64,000 nucleotides of DNA from Agapetus fuscipes (Eukaryota > Arthropoda > Insecta > Trichoptera > Glossosomatidae): positions 27,579 to 91,578 of the forward strand of contig CATOGX010000038.1 of NCBI GenBank assembly GCA_951799405.1, read 5' to 3'. This document shows, piece by piece, positions 50,131 through 59,008 of this stretch. Every line of letters starts with the position of its first letter. Position 1 is the stretch's first letter. A model generated the notes under the pieces. It worked only from the letters and a program-made list of their open reading frames with translations. It searched no databases and had not been told where the DNA came from. Both the position numbers and the translations under genes were made by a program.

Positions 50131-51411
50131 ATTAGGTCCTTACATATGAAATTGGCGTTTTGCCGTACTGGCCACTTTGATCTCAAATATCTCCTCTTTG
50201 GTTAAGAATTCCAAATTCAAATTTATACAGCTATTTACTCATGTATTTGTGTTTTGAAAATTGAAATTCATTTGTTCGTTCCTCAATTGTTTTTTTCTTG
50301 GCGCCACTCATTTTACAAAATGGAAAACGTGAAATATCGCGTTATTTACGAGTACGAGTTCTACCGTGGCACCAGTGCTGCAGAAACGGCTCGAAGGGTT
50401 AATGATGTGTATAGTGACGGTGTCGCAAAATGAAACATAGTGCGTTTTTGGTTCCAACGTTTTCGTTCTGGTAATTTCGGCCTGCAGAACAAACCTCGTG
50501 GACGGCCGGAGACCAAAGTTGATAATGAGGAATTGAAGGCTTTTATGGAAGCAGATCCATCGTAAACCACGTCCAAAAAAGTTGTTTGCTACGAAATCAG
50601 TGATAAAATTGTTTTAATCTCCTTGAAGCAAATTGGAAAGGTGAAAAAGTTGGAAAAGTGGGTACCTTACAAATTAGGTGAAGCAAATCAAGAAACGAGC
50701 GTCGACTGCTGCGTTACATTACTCAACTGGCACAATAATGAAGGGATTTTAAATCAAATTATTACCTGTGATGAAAAATGGATCCTGTACGATAATCGGA
50801 AGCGCTCATCACAATGGCTGAACCCTGCCGAACCAGCCAAATCATGCCCCAAGCGAAAATTGGCTCAAAAATTTACTTGCGAGCGTTTGGTAGACTAGTG
50901 CCGGTATCGTTCACTACACCTTTCTTAAATCTGGTCAGACGATTACAGCAGATGTCTATTGTCAGCAACTGCAAACCATGATGGAAAAGCTAGCTGCTAA
51001 ACAACCGAGGCTGGTCAATCGCTCTAGGCAACTGCTGCTTCATGAAAACGCTAGACCACACACTGCACAACAGACGGCTATCAAATTAGAGGAGCTTCAA
51101 TTGGAATGTTTAAGACATTCTCCGTACTCTCCGGACCTTGCTCCAACAGATTACTATTTTTTTCGAAATTTGGATAACTTCTTCCAAAGGAAAAAATTCA
51201 ACTCCGATGGGGCAGTCCAAACCGCCTTCAAAGATTGTATTGATTGCCGTCCGAATGGTTATTTTAGTAAAGGGATCAATAAACTATCTATGAGATGGCA
51301 AAAGTGCATAGATAGCAATAGTACATACTTTGATTAAATAAATTTATTATAATGAAAAAAAAAAATTTTTTCCTCCCATACAAAACGCCAATTTCATATG
51401 TAAGGACCTAA
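50131..51411 (+). mobile_element. Mariner element, 1,281 bp
   Basis: Matching inverted ends, TTAGGTCCTTACATATGAAA at the left and the reverse of it at the right, continue inward as TTGGCGTTTTG for a total of about 31 bp. TA duplications lie at 50129-50130 and 51412-51413. Length and ends are typical of a full-length mariner. Its gene is dead (see the next entry), so the copy is an old insert, although the ends remain perfect. Confidence 0.95.
50320..51337 (+). pseudogene. Mariner transposase, inactivated
   Basis: The coding region starts MENVKYRVIYEYEFYRGTSA and ends SMRWQKCIDSNSTYFD. The N-terminal helix-turn-helix region (VRFWFQRFRSGNFGLQNKPR) and catalytic region (TCDEKWILYDNRKRSSQWL, LHENARPHTA, HSPYSPDLAPTDYYFF) are clear, so it is a DD34D-type mariner. 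It is broken by a TGA at 50,431, a TAA at 50,563, a frame change near 50,860-50,890 with a TAG in a conserved Trp-rich segment, and an Asp to Glu change at the second catalytic position (HENARPH instead of the usual HDNARPH). The 1,018-base span is not a multiple of three. Confidence 0.93.
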
Positions 51412-51776
51412 TATTATTTAGTTCCCCCCTCAGTTAGTCTTCCTTGGGGGTAAATGTTAAAATGTAACCACATTTATAAAGAAAAGCATGCATTTTTAAC
51501 AGATATACATCTACCATGTGATGAAAAACATAATACTAAAAATGAAGAATTATAGATAGATTATTATATTATTATTATAGAAGTCCCACTTTACTGACAA
51601 TGCCCAACCGTTGAATTGTCGTGAACAGTCATTCAGCTGAATGTAATATAAAACATGGAAGTGACTTTCTGCTAAAAAAGGGACTTTAGGGACCAATTTC
51701 AGAAAAAAGGGACTTTAAGGTACCACAAAAAAATAAAGGGACTTTAAGGGATTAAGGGACCACCCTAAAAGGCCTG

Positions 51777-52145
51777 TAAATGATGGTTTACTTTCCCAAT
51801 GAAACCCCTGTTTCAGGAAAGGTCGACCAAAGGTTGCAGGGTTTATGTTCATTTGAGGTTTGGATTGTAATTAGTAAGTAGGTACACATTCAGCATTTGT
51901 AACTGCGAACTTACACCTGTCTATTTGTGGGCATACATTTGATATGAGTTTTGAATGATGCTGGAGAGATGTTTTCTGGGATCTGTTGCCGTGGTCTATG
52001 GGAGCTGTAGCTTTTGGACGTTTCACCCATGTCTACGATGGGCCTCTTCAGCGTGAAGTGTAATGATGAAGATGATATTGATGAAAACTGTGAGTTTTGA
52101 ATGTTAATATATATTTGCAATTTAGATTATAGATTACTAATGCGC
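51777..52145 (+). repeat. Interspersed repeat A, copy 4, with a hammerhead-like insert
   Basis: The copy begins TGTAAATGATGGTTTACTTT and continues with CCCCTGTTTCAGG, GCATACATTTGATATGAGTT, and ends with TTGCAATTTAGATTATAGA. The stretch 51,953-52,095 between the words GAGTTTTGAATG and GAGTTTTGAATG is foreign to the family and is listed separately. GAGTTTTGAATG on both sides looks like a target duplication. Confidence 0.7.
51959..52090 (-). mobile_element. Short insert with a hammerhead-like core, copy 1
   Basis: The insert is flanked by the 12-base direct repeat GAGTTTTGAATG at 51,947-51,958 and about 52,091-52,102. Read on the bottom strand it contains CUGAAGA, a stem GCCCAU/AUGGGU closed by CGUAGAC, and then GAAAC followed by GUCC. 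CUGANGA and GAAA opposite a stem II are the conserved core of hammerhead ribozymes. Stems I and III and the UH cleavage site were not established. A homologous copy is at 52,960-53,090. Confidence 0.55.
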
Positions 52146-52318
52146 TCACCCATGCTGCATGCATTCTCACTAAAGAAAACTTGACTAGACCTGAAAGACG
52201 GAGAAAAAGGGAAAACCTTTTGCAAGTAGGTTGAAAAATTAATCACCTCAACACCGGTTACTAAATCTCCATTTGGCATTATAGTAACTTCCTTGAGAAT
52301 TGTTTAGTTTTTTATTTT

Positions 52319-52680
52319 GGCAGTTTTCACAGAGGGCTATAGAGATTTGATTCACCAAATAAAGGCTTGTAATGTAACTTATTGCCGTGTTATCCCGAAG
52401 GGGTCGCATGTGTCAAGTAGAACCTATTTATTTGTACCTACAGGTAAGGGGGCCGGCCTCACGCCAACCACTTCAGTTGAAGTGGGAGTTCCCAGATCCC
52501 AAGAGGGCTGGTTCTCATTTCTTGTGACGGCTGAGTAAACCTTGCCGGTATTTTATTTTAGTATTTGAAATACACACAGAAATGGGAAATCATTCCTTAC
52601 ACGATCGGTGGGATTCGAACCCGAGCTCACAGCATGGAAAGCTAACACTCTACCAACTGAGCTATCGGCCTGACAAGTTC
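52319..52680 (-). mobile_element. tRNA-derived SINE 2, copy on bottom strand
   Basis: On the bottom strand the head reads GATAGCTCAGTTGGTAGAGT and GGGTTCGAATCCCACC, the A and B boxes of a tRNA-like Pol III promoter. The body has the words TTTATTTCAAA-type and GGCCGGCCCCCTTACCTG-type that recur in the other copies of the family at 57.4, 59.7, 63.3 and 63.7 kb. The head resembles a tRNA but the fold is not complete enough for a true tRNA gene. Confidence 0.75.
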
Positions 52681-52959
52681 TTCAAATCTTTTGCCAACAT
52701 ATCAATTCTCCAGCAATTCTTATTACCTTTGCACATGAGATATGCTTCAATAAAACCTCCTCGCTATCAGTCATATTGTGCTATTGATTCTTCAACCTTT
52801 GTAATGAAATTAATTAAAATACCATAGGGACATAAATTACAGTGTGTTTACATCAATAAAAAACATTCACTACCCACTTTTATGGTTATTGTACCTATTA
52901 TGGTTTTTATTTTTAAACAGGGATTCTCAAACTATGCTTCTTTTGAATAGTTGTTTTAG

Positions 52960-53090
52960 GCTTACACAGCCGGCTGATGATGCTGGAGGGTTGCTTTCCT
53001 GGATCTGTTGCTGTGGGAGCTGGAGCTTCCGGACGTTTCACCCATGTCTACAATGGGCTTCTTGAGCGTGAAAGTGAAATGATGAAGATG
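52960..53090 (-). mobile_element. Short insert with a hammerhead-like core, copy 2 (decayed)
   Basis: This copy shares with 51,959-52,090 the words GGATCTGTTGC, GGAGCTG, GGACGTTTCACCCATGTCTA and GAGCGTGAA. On the bottom strand the core reads CUCAAGA, stem GCCCAU/AUGGGU, GAAAC, GUCC. The first core box has lost the invariant G (CUC in place of CUG), so it should be inactive. Confidence 0.5.
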
Positions 53091-53139
53091 ATCTTGATAA
53101 CTGTGATGAAAGTGTGGGTACACTCGGGATTACGGATAC

Positions 53140-53425
53140 GGTCCGTAGTCTAGTGGCAACACTTCGGACTCGTAAATGGAAGGTTGTGGATTCGAATTCC
53201 GGCAGAGCACAAAAAATATACCATTTATATTTCCAAATGTGCTCTTTGCTGGGTTGAAAAATTCATAAACCTCAAAGACCGGTCACTAAAGGTCCATCCA
53301 ACCTTACAACAACTGGGTCTTGCTTGAGAATTGGCGCTTTCTACAGCAACGACCAAGCTCGCAGAGGGCTCTTGAGGTGTGATCCACAAAAAAAACCATG
53401 CTCACCAAATAAGTAAATCATCGTA
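53140..53425 (+). mobile_element. tRNA-derived SINE 1, copy 1
   Basis: The head GGTCCGTAGTCTAGTGGCAA and the B box GGATTCGAATTCC form a tRNA-like promoter. The body has AAAAATATACCATTTATATT, GCTCTTTGCTGGGTTGAAAA, GGTCCATCCAACCTTAC and ACCAAGCTCGCAGAGGGCTC, and the tail has CTCACCAAATAA. Other copies start at 57,208 and (headless) 54,230. Confidence 0.75.
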
Positions 53426-53668
53426 ATATTATTATTATATTATGTATGAAAAATGATGACACTCTACATATATGTATTGTGTTGTGGAGCAGGGATATCT
53501 GTTAACTATGTATTTATAGAAAATTGTGAGGTATTTCACCACCTATCTTGCTTCTTCATGTGTTTGTCAGTTGAAAAGCACCATCTATGAATTTCTTTAT
53601 CAAACTACCCTATAAAAAACCATCAAAATCAATCTTCTTCTTCTCATGGTGCCACTTCTGTCAAAGGT

Positions 53669-53924
53669 GATCTAATCTAATCTAATCTAAGCTGCAAAGA
53701 TATATATCATTTAAGATTTATACTAAATGCATTCCCACAAGCAGATATGTATAATTTCGCGCTAACACATGCCGCATGTGGACCTACAATATAAAAACCC
53801 AATCTCAAATGAACATAAGCCTTGCAACTCTTGCCGTCCTTCCCTGAAACAGGGGTGACATTGGCAAAGTAAACCAAATTTTATATTATGGGTGGTCAGC
53901 CGCATAACAACCTATAAGTCAAGG
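53669..53924 (-). repeat. Interspersed repeat A, copy 5
   Basis: This is an inverted copy beginning on + with the tail ATCTAATCTAATCTAATCTA, then GCTGCAAAGATA, and ending CCTATAAGTCAAGG. Confidence 0.8.
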
Positions 53925-54229
53925 AACATCATGGGTATGATCATCATGGGTATTTTGACTTTGGATGCTGCGGCTCGAAACAGGGACTTGGTGCTGTTCT
54001 TGAACCATTGTTGCATGTTTTTCAATCACTATGTCCTTCAGCGTCCCTGAGTTCTTCTCCCCTCAATCTTAACCTGTATCATGAGATGGAGAAGGTGGTA
54101 TTTCTCATAACCTAACTGAAGCACATCAGCTTTCTCTGCTTAATGGTTGGCAGAAGTTCCTTTGTGGCGCGCATACGTCGGAGGACTTCCTCATTGGTGA
54201 CCCGGTGACACTATCAATAATTTTTCCAA

Positions 54230-54840
54230 TGTGCTTTTCACTGGGTTGAAAACACAGATCAAAAAATAAATTTTATCTATGGTTGAAAACCTCACATGCT
54301 TTTACCAAAGTCCATCCAGCCTTACACCAATTGGATCATGCTTAAGAATTGTGGCAAAGACAAATTGTGTTTAAAAAATTCTAGCGATGATCAAGCTAAC
54401 AGAGGGCTGTTGAGGTGTAATTGTAACTCTGTAGCCATTCCGCTAGGGGCGGCCAGAGCCTCTGCAGAGTTGCCTTCATTTTTTCCTATCCTGACATATC
54501 TCTTTCAATTCATTCATTTCCATCACCTTTTTCATGCATTTTCTTCTTTTACGCTCACTTTGTATATCCCATTCTTTCACAATCTCCTCAATCTGATCAC
54601 TCTTTTACTTTTCTTGGTCGTCCCTTCCTTCTTTTTCTTTTCACACTTTCTTTATATATAAACTTTGTCAGTCTATCATCATTCATTCTTTCCACATGCC
54701 CAAACCATCTCATCACATTATTTTGTACCTTAACTTTCACATCCTCTTTCAAATTACATTATTTTTTTACCCATTCATTCCTAACTCTATCTCTCCAGGT
54801 GTGATTCACACAAAACTGGGCTCACCAAATAAATCATCCA
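54230..54840 (+). mobile_element. tRNA-derived SINE 1, headless copy split by a LINE
   Basis: The body from CAATGTGCTTTTCACTGGGT through GTCCATCCAGCCTTACACCA and AGAGGGCTGTTGAGGTGTAA is interrupted at 54,423 and resumes at 54,797 with AGGTGTGATTCACAC and CTCACCAAATAA. Confidence 0.7.
54423..54796 (-). mobile_element. LINE 3' fragment inserted in SINE 1 with a 10-bp target duplication
   Basis: This is the bottom-strand homologue of the 3' part of the fragment at 48,475-48,941. On + it begins GTAACTCTGTAGCC (the 3' tail) and ends CTAACTCTATCTCTCC. It is flanked by AGGTGTAATT (54413-54422) and AGGTGTGATT (54797-54806), a 10-bp duplication with one difference, which is the mark of target-primed reverse transcription of a 5'-truncated copy. 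Confidence 0.85.
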
Positions 54841-55239
54841 AATATTAATTTTTCAATGTTTTGCTGCACAGTTTCTTGAAAGAGTTTTTATTTGTTTTGA
54901 AGATTACGTGAACCTTGACCAGTCTTGACAGACAAGAAAATATATTTTGAATACCAACAAGCAAAAGATTGGGATTCATTTTTTATCTTTTAGAGAAGAG
55001 ATAATGTTTAATATTATTTTTAAAAGGTTTTATTTCTTATCAAAGATTAAAAATTTACAGATATCATTGCTAGGTACTGCGTAAAATGTTTGCCTGTTAT
55101 AGATAATCTAAGTTGCAAGTATGTCAATATTCAAGGTCCACAAAGCAGGCTCGTAAGTTTTCACATACATATACTGCTTTTCAGGGGTGTGCATCATCTA
55201 GGGGCATGTGTATCTATAGGTACATAGGTAAAAAGTAGT

Positions 55240-55485
55240 CTATAATCAAAGTTGCAAAAATATGTTGACATTAAAGGCTCATATTGATGCATGCCCACAA
55301 ACAGGCACATGTAAGTTCACGCTTACACATGGTACATGTTGTACATACAAAATAAAACAAACCTCACATGAACATAAAGTTTGCAACTCCTGCCGCCTTT
55401 CCCTGAAACCAGGGTGGTATTGGCAAAAGTGAACCAAGTTTTTACAACATGAGAGCTCAGCCCCATAACAACCTATTAGTCAAGG
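55240..55485 (-). repeat. Interspersed repeat A, copy 6
   Basis: On + the copy has GTTGCAAAAATATGTTGACA, GCATGCCCACAAACAGGCAC, CCCTGAAACCAGGGTGG and ends CCTATTAGTCAAGG. A short piece of another copy precedes it at about 55,090-55,200. Confidence 0.75.
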
Positions 55486-55599
55486 AACTCAGTTAAAGTT
55501 AACTTATGCTACAGTTTTCTTGCTCTCTAGGCAAGGGTGGTAAAAAGAGTTTTTTTCAAAATAAATTTATTGAATTAAGAATGCAATTCATTGACCTAC

Positions 55600-56020
55600 T
55601 TTTATCTGGTCTGATTACCACTGCACATTTAAATTTCATATTAAATGCACGCCCACAAGCTGATTTGTGTGAGTTCAAACTAACACTTGGTGCATTTGTA
55701 CCTACTGATAAAATAAAAACCAAAATCTCAACTAAGTATACGCCCTGCGACTCTTGGTGTCTTTCTCTGAAACAGGGGTGTCTATAATAAGTTGCAAAGA
55801 TACATATTAAAATTTACAATTCATATTAAATGCATGCCCTCAAACAGACACGTGCAAGTGCTCACAAATGCAGGTACTAAAAAAAAGGTACTTACAATTC
55901 AAAAACCAAACCCCAAATGAACATAAGCACTGTAACTTTTGCCAACCTTCCCTGAAACAAAACTTGAGACATTTTTTACAGCATGGTTAGTCAGCCTCAT
56001 ACCCACCTACAAGTCAAGGT
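55600..56020 (-). repeat. Interspersed repeat A, two fused copies
   Basis: One copy spans about 55,600-55,785 (CATATTAAATGCACGCCCAC, TCTGAAACAGGGGTG). A second follows at once from about 55,785 (AAGTTGCAAAGATACATATT) to 56,020 (ACCCACCTACAAGTCAAGG). Both are truncated at different points. Confidence 0.7.
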
Positions 56021-56107
56021 GTCATTGGCAATTTATCAACTTTTTTTTTAGTATTACTGCCTCCTCAAGCACAGTCAGGAACTTCCTGAAATCAGCGCAC
56101 CCAACTA

Positions 56108-56277
56108 GGGCTGAGAGTCTCATCACCACGGTAATGCTTACCTACCGAATATTGGTAATATTTGTATGAAAACTAATCAGCTGTTAACTTGCAGCCATCT
56201 TGGATTGACAGGTCTTCATAAAAATATTGCCGATATTCGGTAGGTAAGAATTACCGTGGTGATGAGACTTCCAGCCC
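56108..56277. mobile_element. MITE with ~48-bp terminal inverted repeats (GGGCTGAGAG type)
   Basis: The left arm GGGCTGAGAGTCTCATCACC pairs with the right arm that ends GGTGATGAGACTTCCAGCCC, and the pairing continues through ACGGTAAT and CTTACCTACCGAATAT. The total is 170 bp without coding capacity. The centre (AATCAGCTGTT, CAGCCATCTTGGATT, GACAGGTCTTCAT) matches in reverse the centre of the MITE at 38,367. Confidence 0.75.
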
Positions 56278-56514
56278 AGAGATGCCTGCCTTCATGCACC
56301 CAGCTTCACTAGAGAGCTCCGTCTTCTTCTGCAAGCTGCAGCGCGCAGTATGAGCGGCCTCAGAAAGCAGATATGCTGTCCTTAGGAATCGCTGTGGATC
56401 TACCTCCTTCTGAATTGTCATTGAAATAAGTACTTGTTTCATACTTGTACCTATTTCTGTTAAATTAAATAAATAATGTCAACACCTTAAAGGTAAAACT
56501 GAATAAGTGAGCTA

Positions 56515-57095
56515 TCTATAATCCATAATCTCAGCCGCAAAGATATGTTAATATTTAAGGCTCATAGACAGGCACATGTAATTGTACATTGAAGCTTTCA
56601 CGGCCGGTTCTTGTTGACACAACAATCACTTTTTTCGGGCTATGTAGTCGTGGTCTGGTTGAATCTTTCCGGACAGTTTCGCCCATTGCTTCGATGGGCA
56701 TTATCAGCGGTTGGCTAGACGCTGTGATCTTCTTACAGGATCTGCTGTACTAGAAACAACGCCAGCCTTTCTAATACAGCAGATCCTGTAAGAAGATCAC
56801 AGCGACTAGCCAACCGCTAATAATCCCCATCGAAGCAATGGGCGAAACTGTCCGGAAAGACTCAACCAGACCAAGGCTACATAGCCCGAAAAAAGTGATG
56901 ATGCTGTGTCAAGCACATGTAAGTTCGCACCTACACATTCTGCATGTGTGCATACAAATAAAATAAACCTCACATAAACATAAACCTAGCAACTCCTGCC
57001 GCGTTTCCCTGAAACCGGGGTGGCATGGGCAAAAGTGAACAAATTTTACAGCACGGGGGTCAGCCTTATACCAACCTATCAGTCAAGCACTTCTT
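56515..57095 (-). repeat. Interspersed repeat A, copy split by a hairpin insert
   Basis: The left part (CAGCCGCAAAGATATGTTAA to GGCACATGTAA) and the right part (GCACATGTAAGTTCGCACCT to CCAACCTATCAGTCAAG) make one copy of the family. They are separated by the 331-bp foldback element listed next. Confidence 0.8.
56582..56912. mobile_element. Foldback insertion with two hammerhead-like cores
   Basis: GCACATGTAA occurs at 56572-56581 and 56913-56922 and marks a 10-bp target duplication. The insert is 331 bp. Of this, 56616-56753 and 56771-56910 are nearly perfect inverted copies of about 138-140 bases around a 17-base loop, and 56582-56615 is a one-sided extension (GAAGCTTTCACGGCCGG). Each arm carries GCCCAT-loop-ATGGGC followed by GAAAC. 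In the left arm, bottom strand, the preceding box is CUGAUAA; in the right arm, top strand, it is CUAAUAA with CCCCAU. These are near matches to the hammerhead core CUGANGA / stem II / GAAA, but both boxes deviate. Confidence 0.75.
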
Positions 57096-57207
57096 TATAA
57101 TTAGTTCACTTAAGTAAGTACTATGAGAAGTTACACCCAATAAAATGTTTTATCTATGATTTCTCAAAGCAGTGAATCGGCCTTTTTTAAATTTTACTTT
57201 TCGGACC

Positions 57208-57440
57208 GGTCCGTAGCTCAGTAGTAACACTGCGGACTCTGAACGGGAAGGTTGTGGGTTCGATTCCCGGCGGAGCACAAAAAATATACCATTTATATTT
57301 TCAAATTTGCTCATCGCTGGGTTAAAAAATTCATACAACCTTCACCAATGACCGGTCACCAAAGGTCCATCCAGCCTTACAGCAACTGGGTCTTGCTTGA
57401 GAATTGGTGCTTTGTAGCGACGACGATCAAGCTCGTAAAA
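57208..57440 (+). mobile_element. tRNA-derived SINE 1 part of a composite SINE
   Basis: The head GGTCCGTAGCTCAGTAGTAA and the B box GGGTTCGATTCCC are well kept. The body reaches GATCAAGCTCG and then AAAAAGGTCGATAGCTCA, where SINE 2 begins without a gap. A tRNA-like cloverleaf is suggested by the head, but the acceptor arm does not close well. Confidence 0.78.
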
Positions 57441-57745
57441 AGGTCGATAGCTCAATTGATAGGAATGCTTGCATTCCATGCCGAGAGCAAGGGTTCGATC
57501 TCAAAGGTTTTCTCAGCCTTCACAAGAAATGAGAACCAGCCCCGCTGGGAGCTGGGAAACCCCCACTTCAACTGAAAGTGGTTGGTGTGATGCCAGCCCC
57601 CTTATCTGTAAAAATAAATAGGTCCCGAAGCGCCACATGCGACCCCTTCGGGGATAACGCAGGCAAGAAGTGAACACTATATGTGTAGCTTAGTTGCGTT
57701 GCGTTTAAGGTGGCGATATACTTTTTTGTGGGTAAAAAAAAAAAA
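57441..57745 (+). mobile_element. tRNA-derived SINE 2, fused behind SINE 1
   Basis: The copy starts GGTCGATAGCTCAATTGATA, has AAGGGTTCGATCTCAAAGG as a decayed B box, the words AACCCCCACTTCAACTGAAA and GACCCCTTCGGGGATAACGC, and ends in GTAGCTTAGTTGCGTTGCGT. Confidence 0.72.
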
Positions 57746-57764
57746 TACTAAGCTACGTATAAAT

Positions 57765-57945
57765 ATATGGTAAAACTTGTTGCTGCGTTCTCCCCTAAGG
57801 TTTTGCATGTGAAAAGTGGAATCGATTTATTTTTACAGGTAACGGGGGTGGCCTTACACCAATCACTTCAGTTGGGGTTTCCCAGCTCCCGAGGGGGCTG
57901 GTACCTACTCATTTCTTGTAATGGGTTAGTAAACCTGGCCTTTTG
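57765..57945 (-). mobile_element. tRNA-derived SINE 2, truncated inverted copy
   Basis: On + the words TTTTACAGGTAACGGGGGTGG, ACTTCAGTTGGGGTTTCCCA and GAGGGGGCTGGTACC are the reverse of the SINE 2 body. The head is lost where the MITE at 57,952 begins. Confidence 0.65.
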
Positions 57946-57951
57946 GGCTTA

Positions 57952-58114
57952 GACCCTCCGAACACTAGACGACAGGCGATAGCGACTTGTCGGCGCAACT
58001 CGGCGACAAGTGTGCCGAGCTTTGAACAGAATATATGAAAACTGTCGGCCGCAGCCGGTCGCTGCGACTAATCGACGAGCTTATCGTCGCCTGTCGTCTA
58101 GTGTGCGGAGGGTC
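57952..58114. mobile_element. Tourist-like (PIF/Harbinger-type) MITE, TTA duplication
   Basis: GACCCTCCGAACACTAGACG and its inverted match at the right end (GACAGGCGA also pairs) bound 163 bp. TTA is duplicated at 57949-57951 and 58115-58117. A 3-bp TTA duplication is typical of PIF/Harbinger elements. The ends pair over about 30 bases. Confidence 0.85.
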
Positions 58115-58117
58115 TTA

Positions 58118-59008
58118 AGGATCATTGATTTTTAGAATTAAAAATTCAATGTAGGCTGCAGATTAGCTATGCCTTTGCTATTTGAGAATAACAAAGGGTT
58201 TCATTTTGTGCTTCTTTAATTAACAAATTACTTCTAAGTTTTTATCAATTCAGCCAACTTCACATTGAACTATCAAAAGTGACGTTTTACAAGATGGCGA
58301 AGTAAGTTCCGATTTTTAGTCGATCCGTAGCAAGGAGGATTTGTAAGTAGGTACTTGTTCTATTTTTAAACATCTATATACCTACTCCATAACCTACTCT
58401 CAAAGTAATCTCAACTAATTTTATTAAGCTATATTTACAATATTAAAATGCATTAAATTTCTTAAGTTAATAAATATTTGTAAGGGCTTACAATTATATT
58501 GTGTACACTTCCTTAGCGGCGACCAACATAATTTTGATCAAGTTCTAAAAAGTTTCGAAAAGTACGATGAAAATAACAACAAATCGAACTGTCATTTGTC
58601 AATAAAATCAACTTTCTTTTTTATGGTAGAAATTTCTTTACTGAAAATAATAGCGCCAGTGTGGATTGTTGAATTAATGTTGCTGCAATATAAAAATATT
58701 GTTCCCAACTGTACATCTTGGTTTTAAAATTAATTGTTTTATATATCATATTATTACGATTTGGCCATATGTATTTTTATTTTATGCATTTTATTACGGA
58801 ATGTGGTAGAAATCATTAATTTTTAATGATGTTATTTTATAAAGAGATTTGTTAAAATCCCCTACAAATGTCCATAGACTAATGACATTTTCAGTTTTCC
58901 CGCATATGTCAAATTGGCATGTGAAATTTGAGCAATAATTTTTGTTTGTCGAGAAAACGCTACAAAAACACTAAATATCAGTGAAGTAAACCTTAAAATA
59001 TATCCAAG
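58118..59008. other. Mat1 upstream region
   Basis: No transposon was recognised in most of this stretch, in contrast to both sides. It should contain the Mat1 promoter and 5' UTR. The 100 bases before the start codon are moderately AT-rich with no evident TATA box. A possible micro-exon near 58,294 is discussed as a finding. Confidence 0.4.

Larger units (their letters stand above)
49596..51776. mobile_element. Composite element bounded by CAGGCCTTTTAG inverted ends
   Basis: CAGGCCTTTTAG at 49596 and CTAAAAGGCCTG ending at 51776 are exact inverted copies, both flanked by TA. Next to each end are multiple AAAGGGACTT words in opposite orientation, seen near 49,640 and 51,670-51,760. The interior holds an inverted copy of repeat A (49,697-49,956) and a mariner. 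The CAG...CTG ends resemble hAT termini, but the 8-base flanks do not match, so the class is open. Confidence 0.5.

Noticed and set aside
53140..53215. True tRNA genes at SINE heads (also 57,208, 63,297 and others)
   Set aside because: A and B boxes are present but the acceptor stems do not pair well, and each head is followed by the same long SINE body, so they are SINE promoters.
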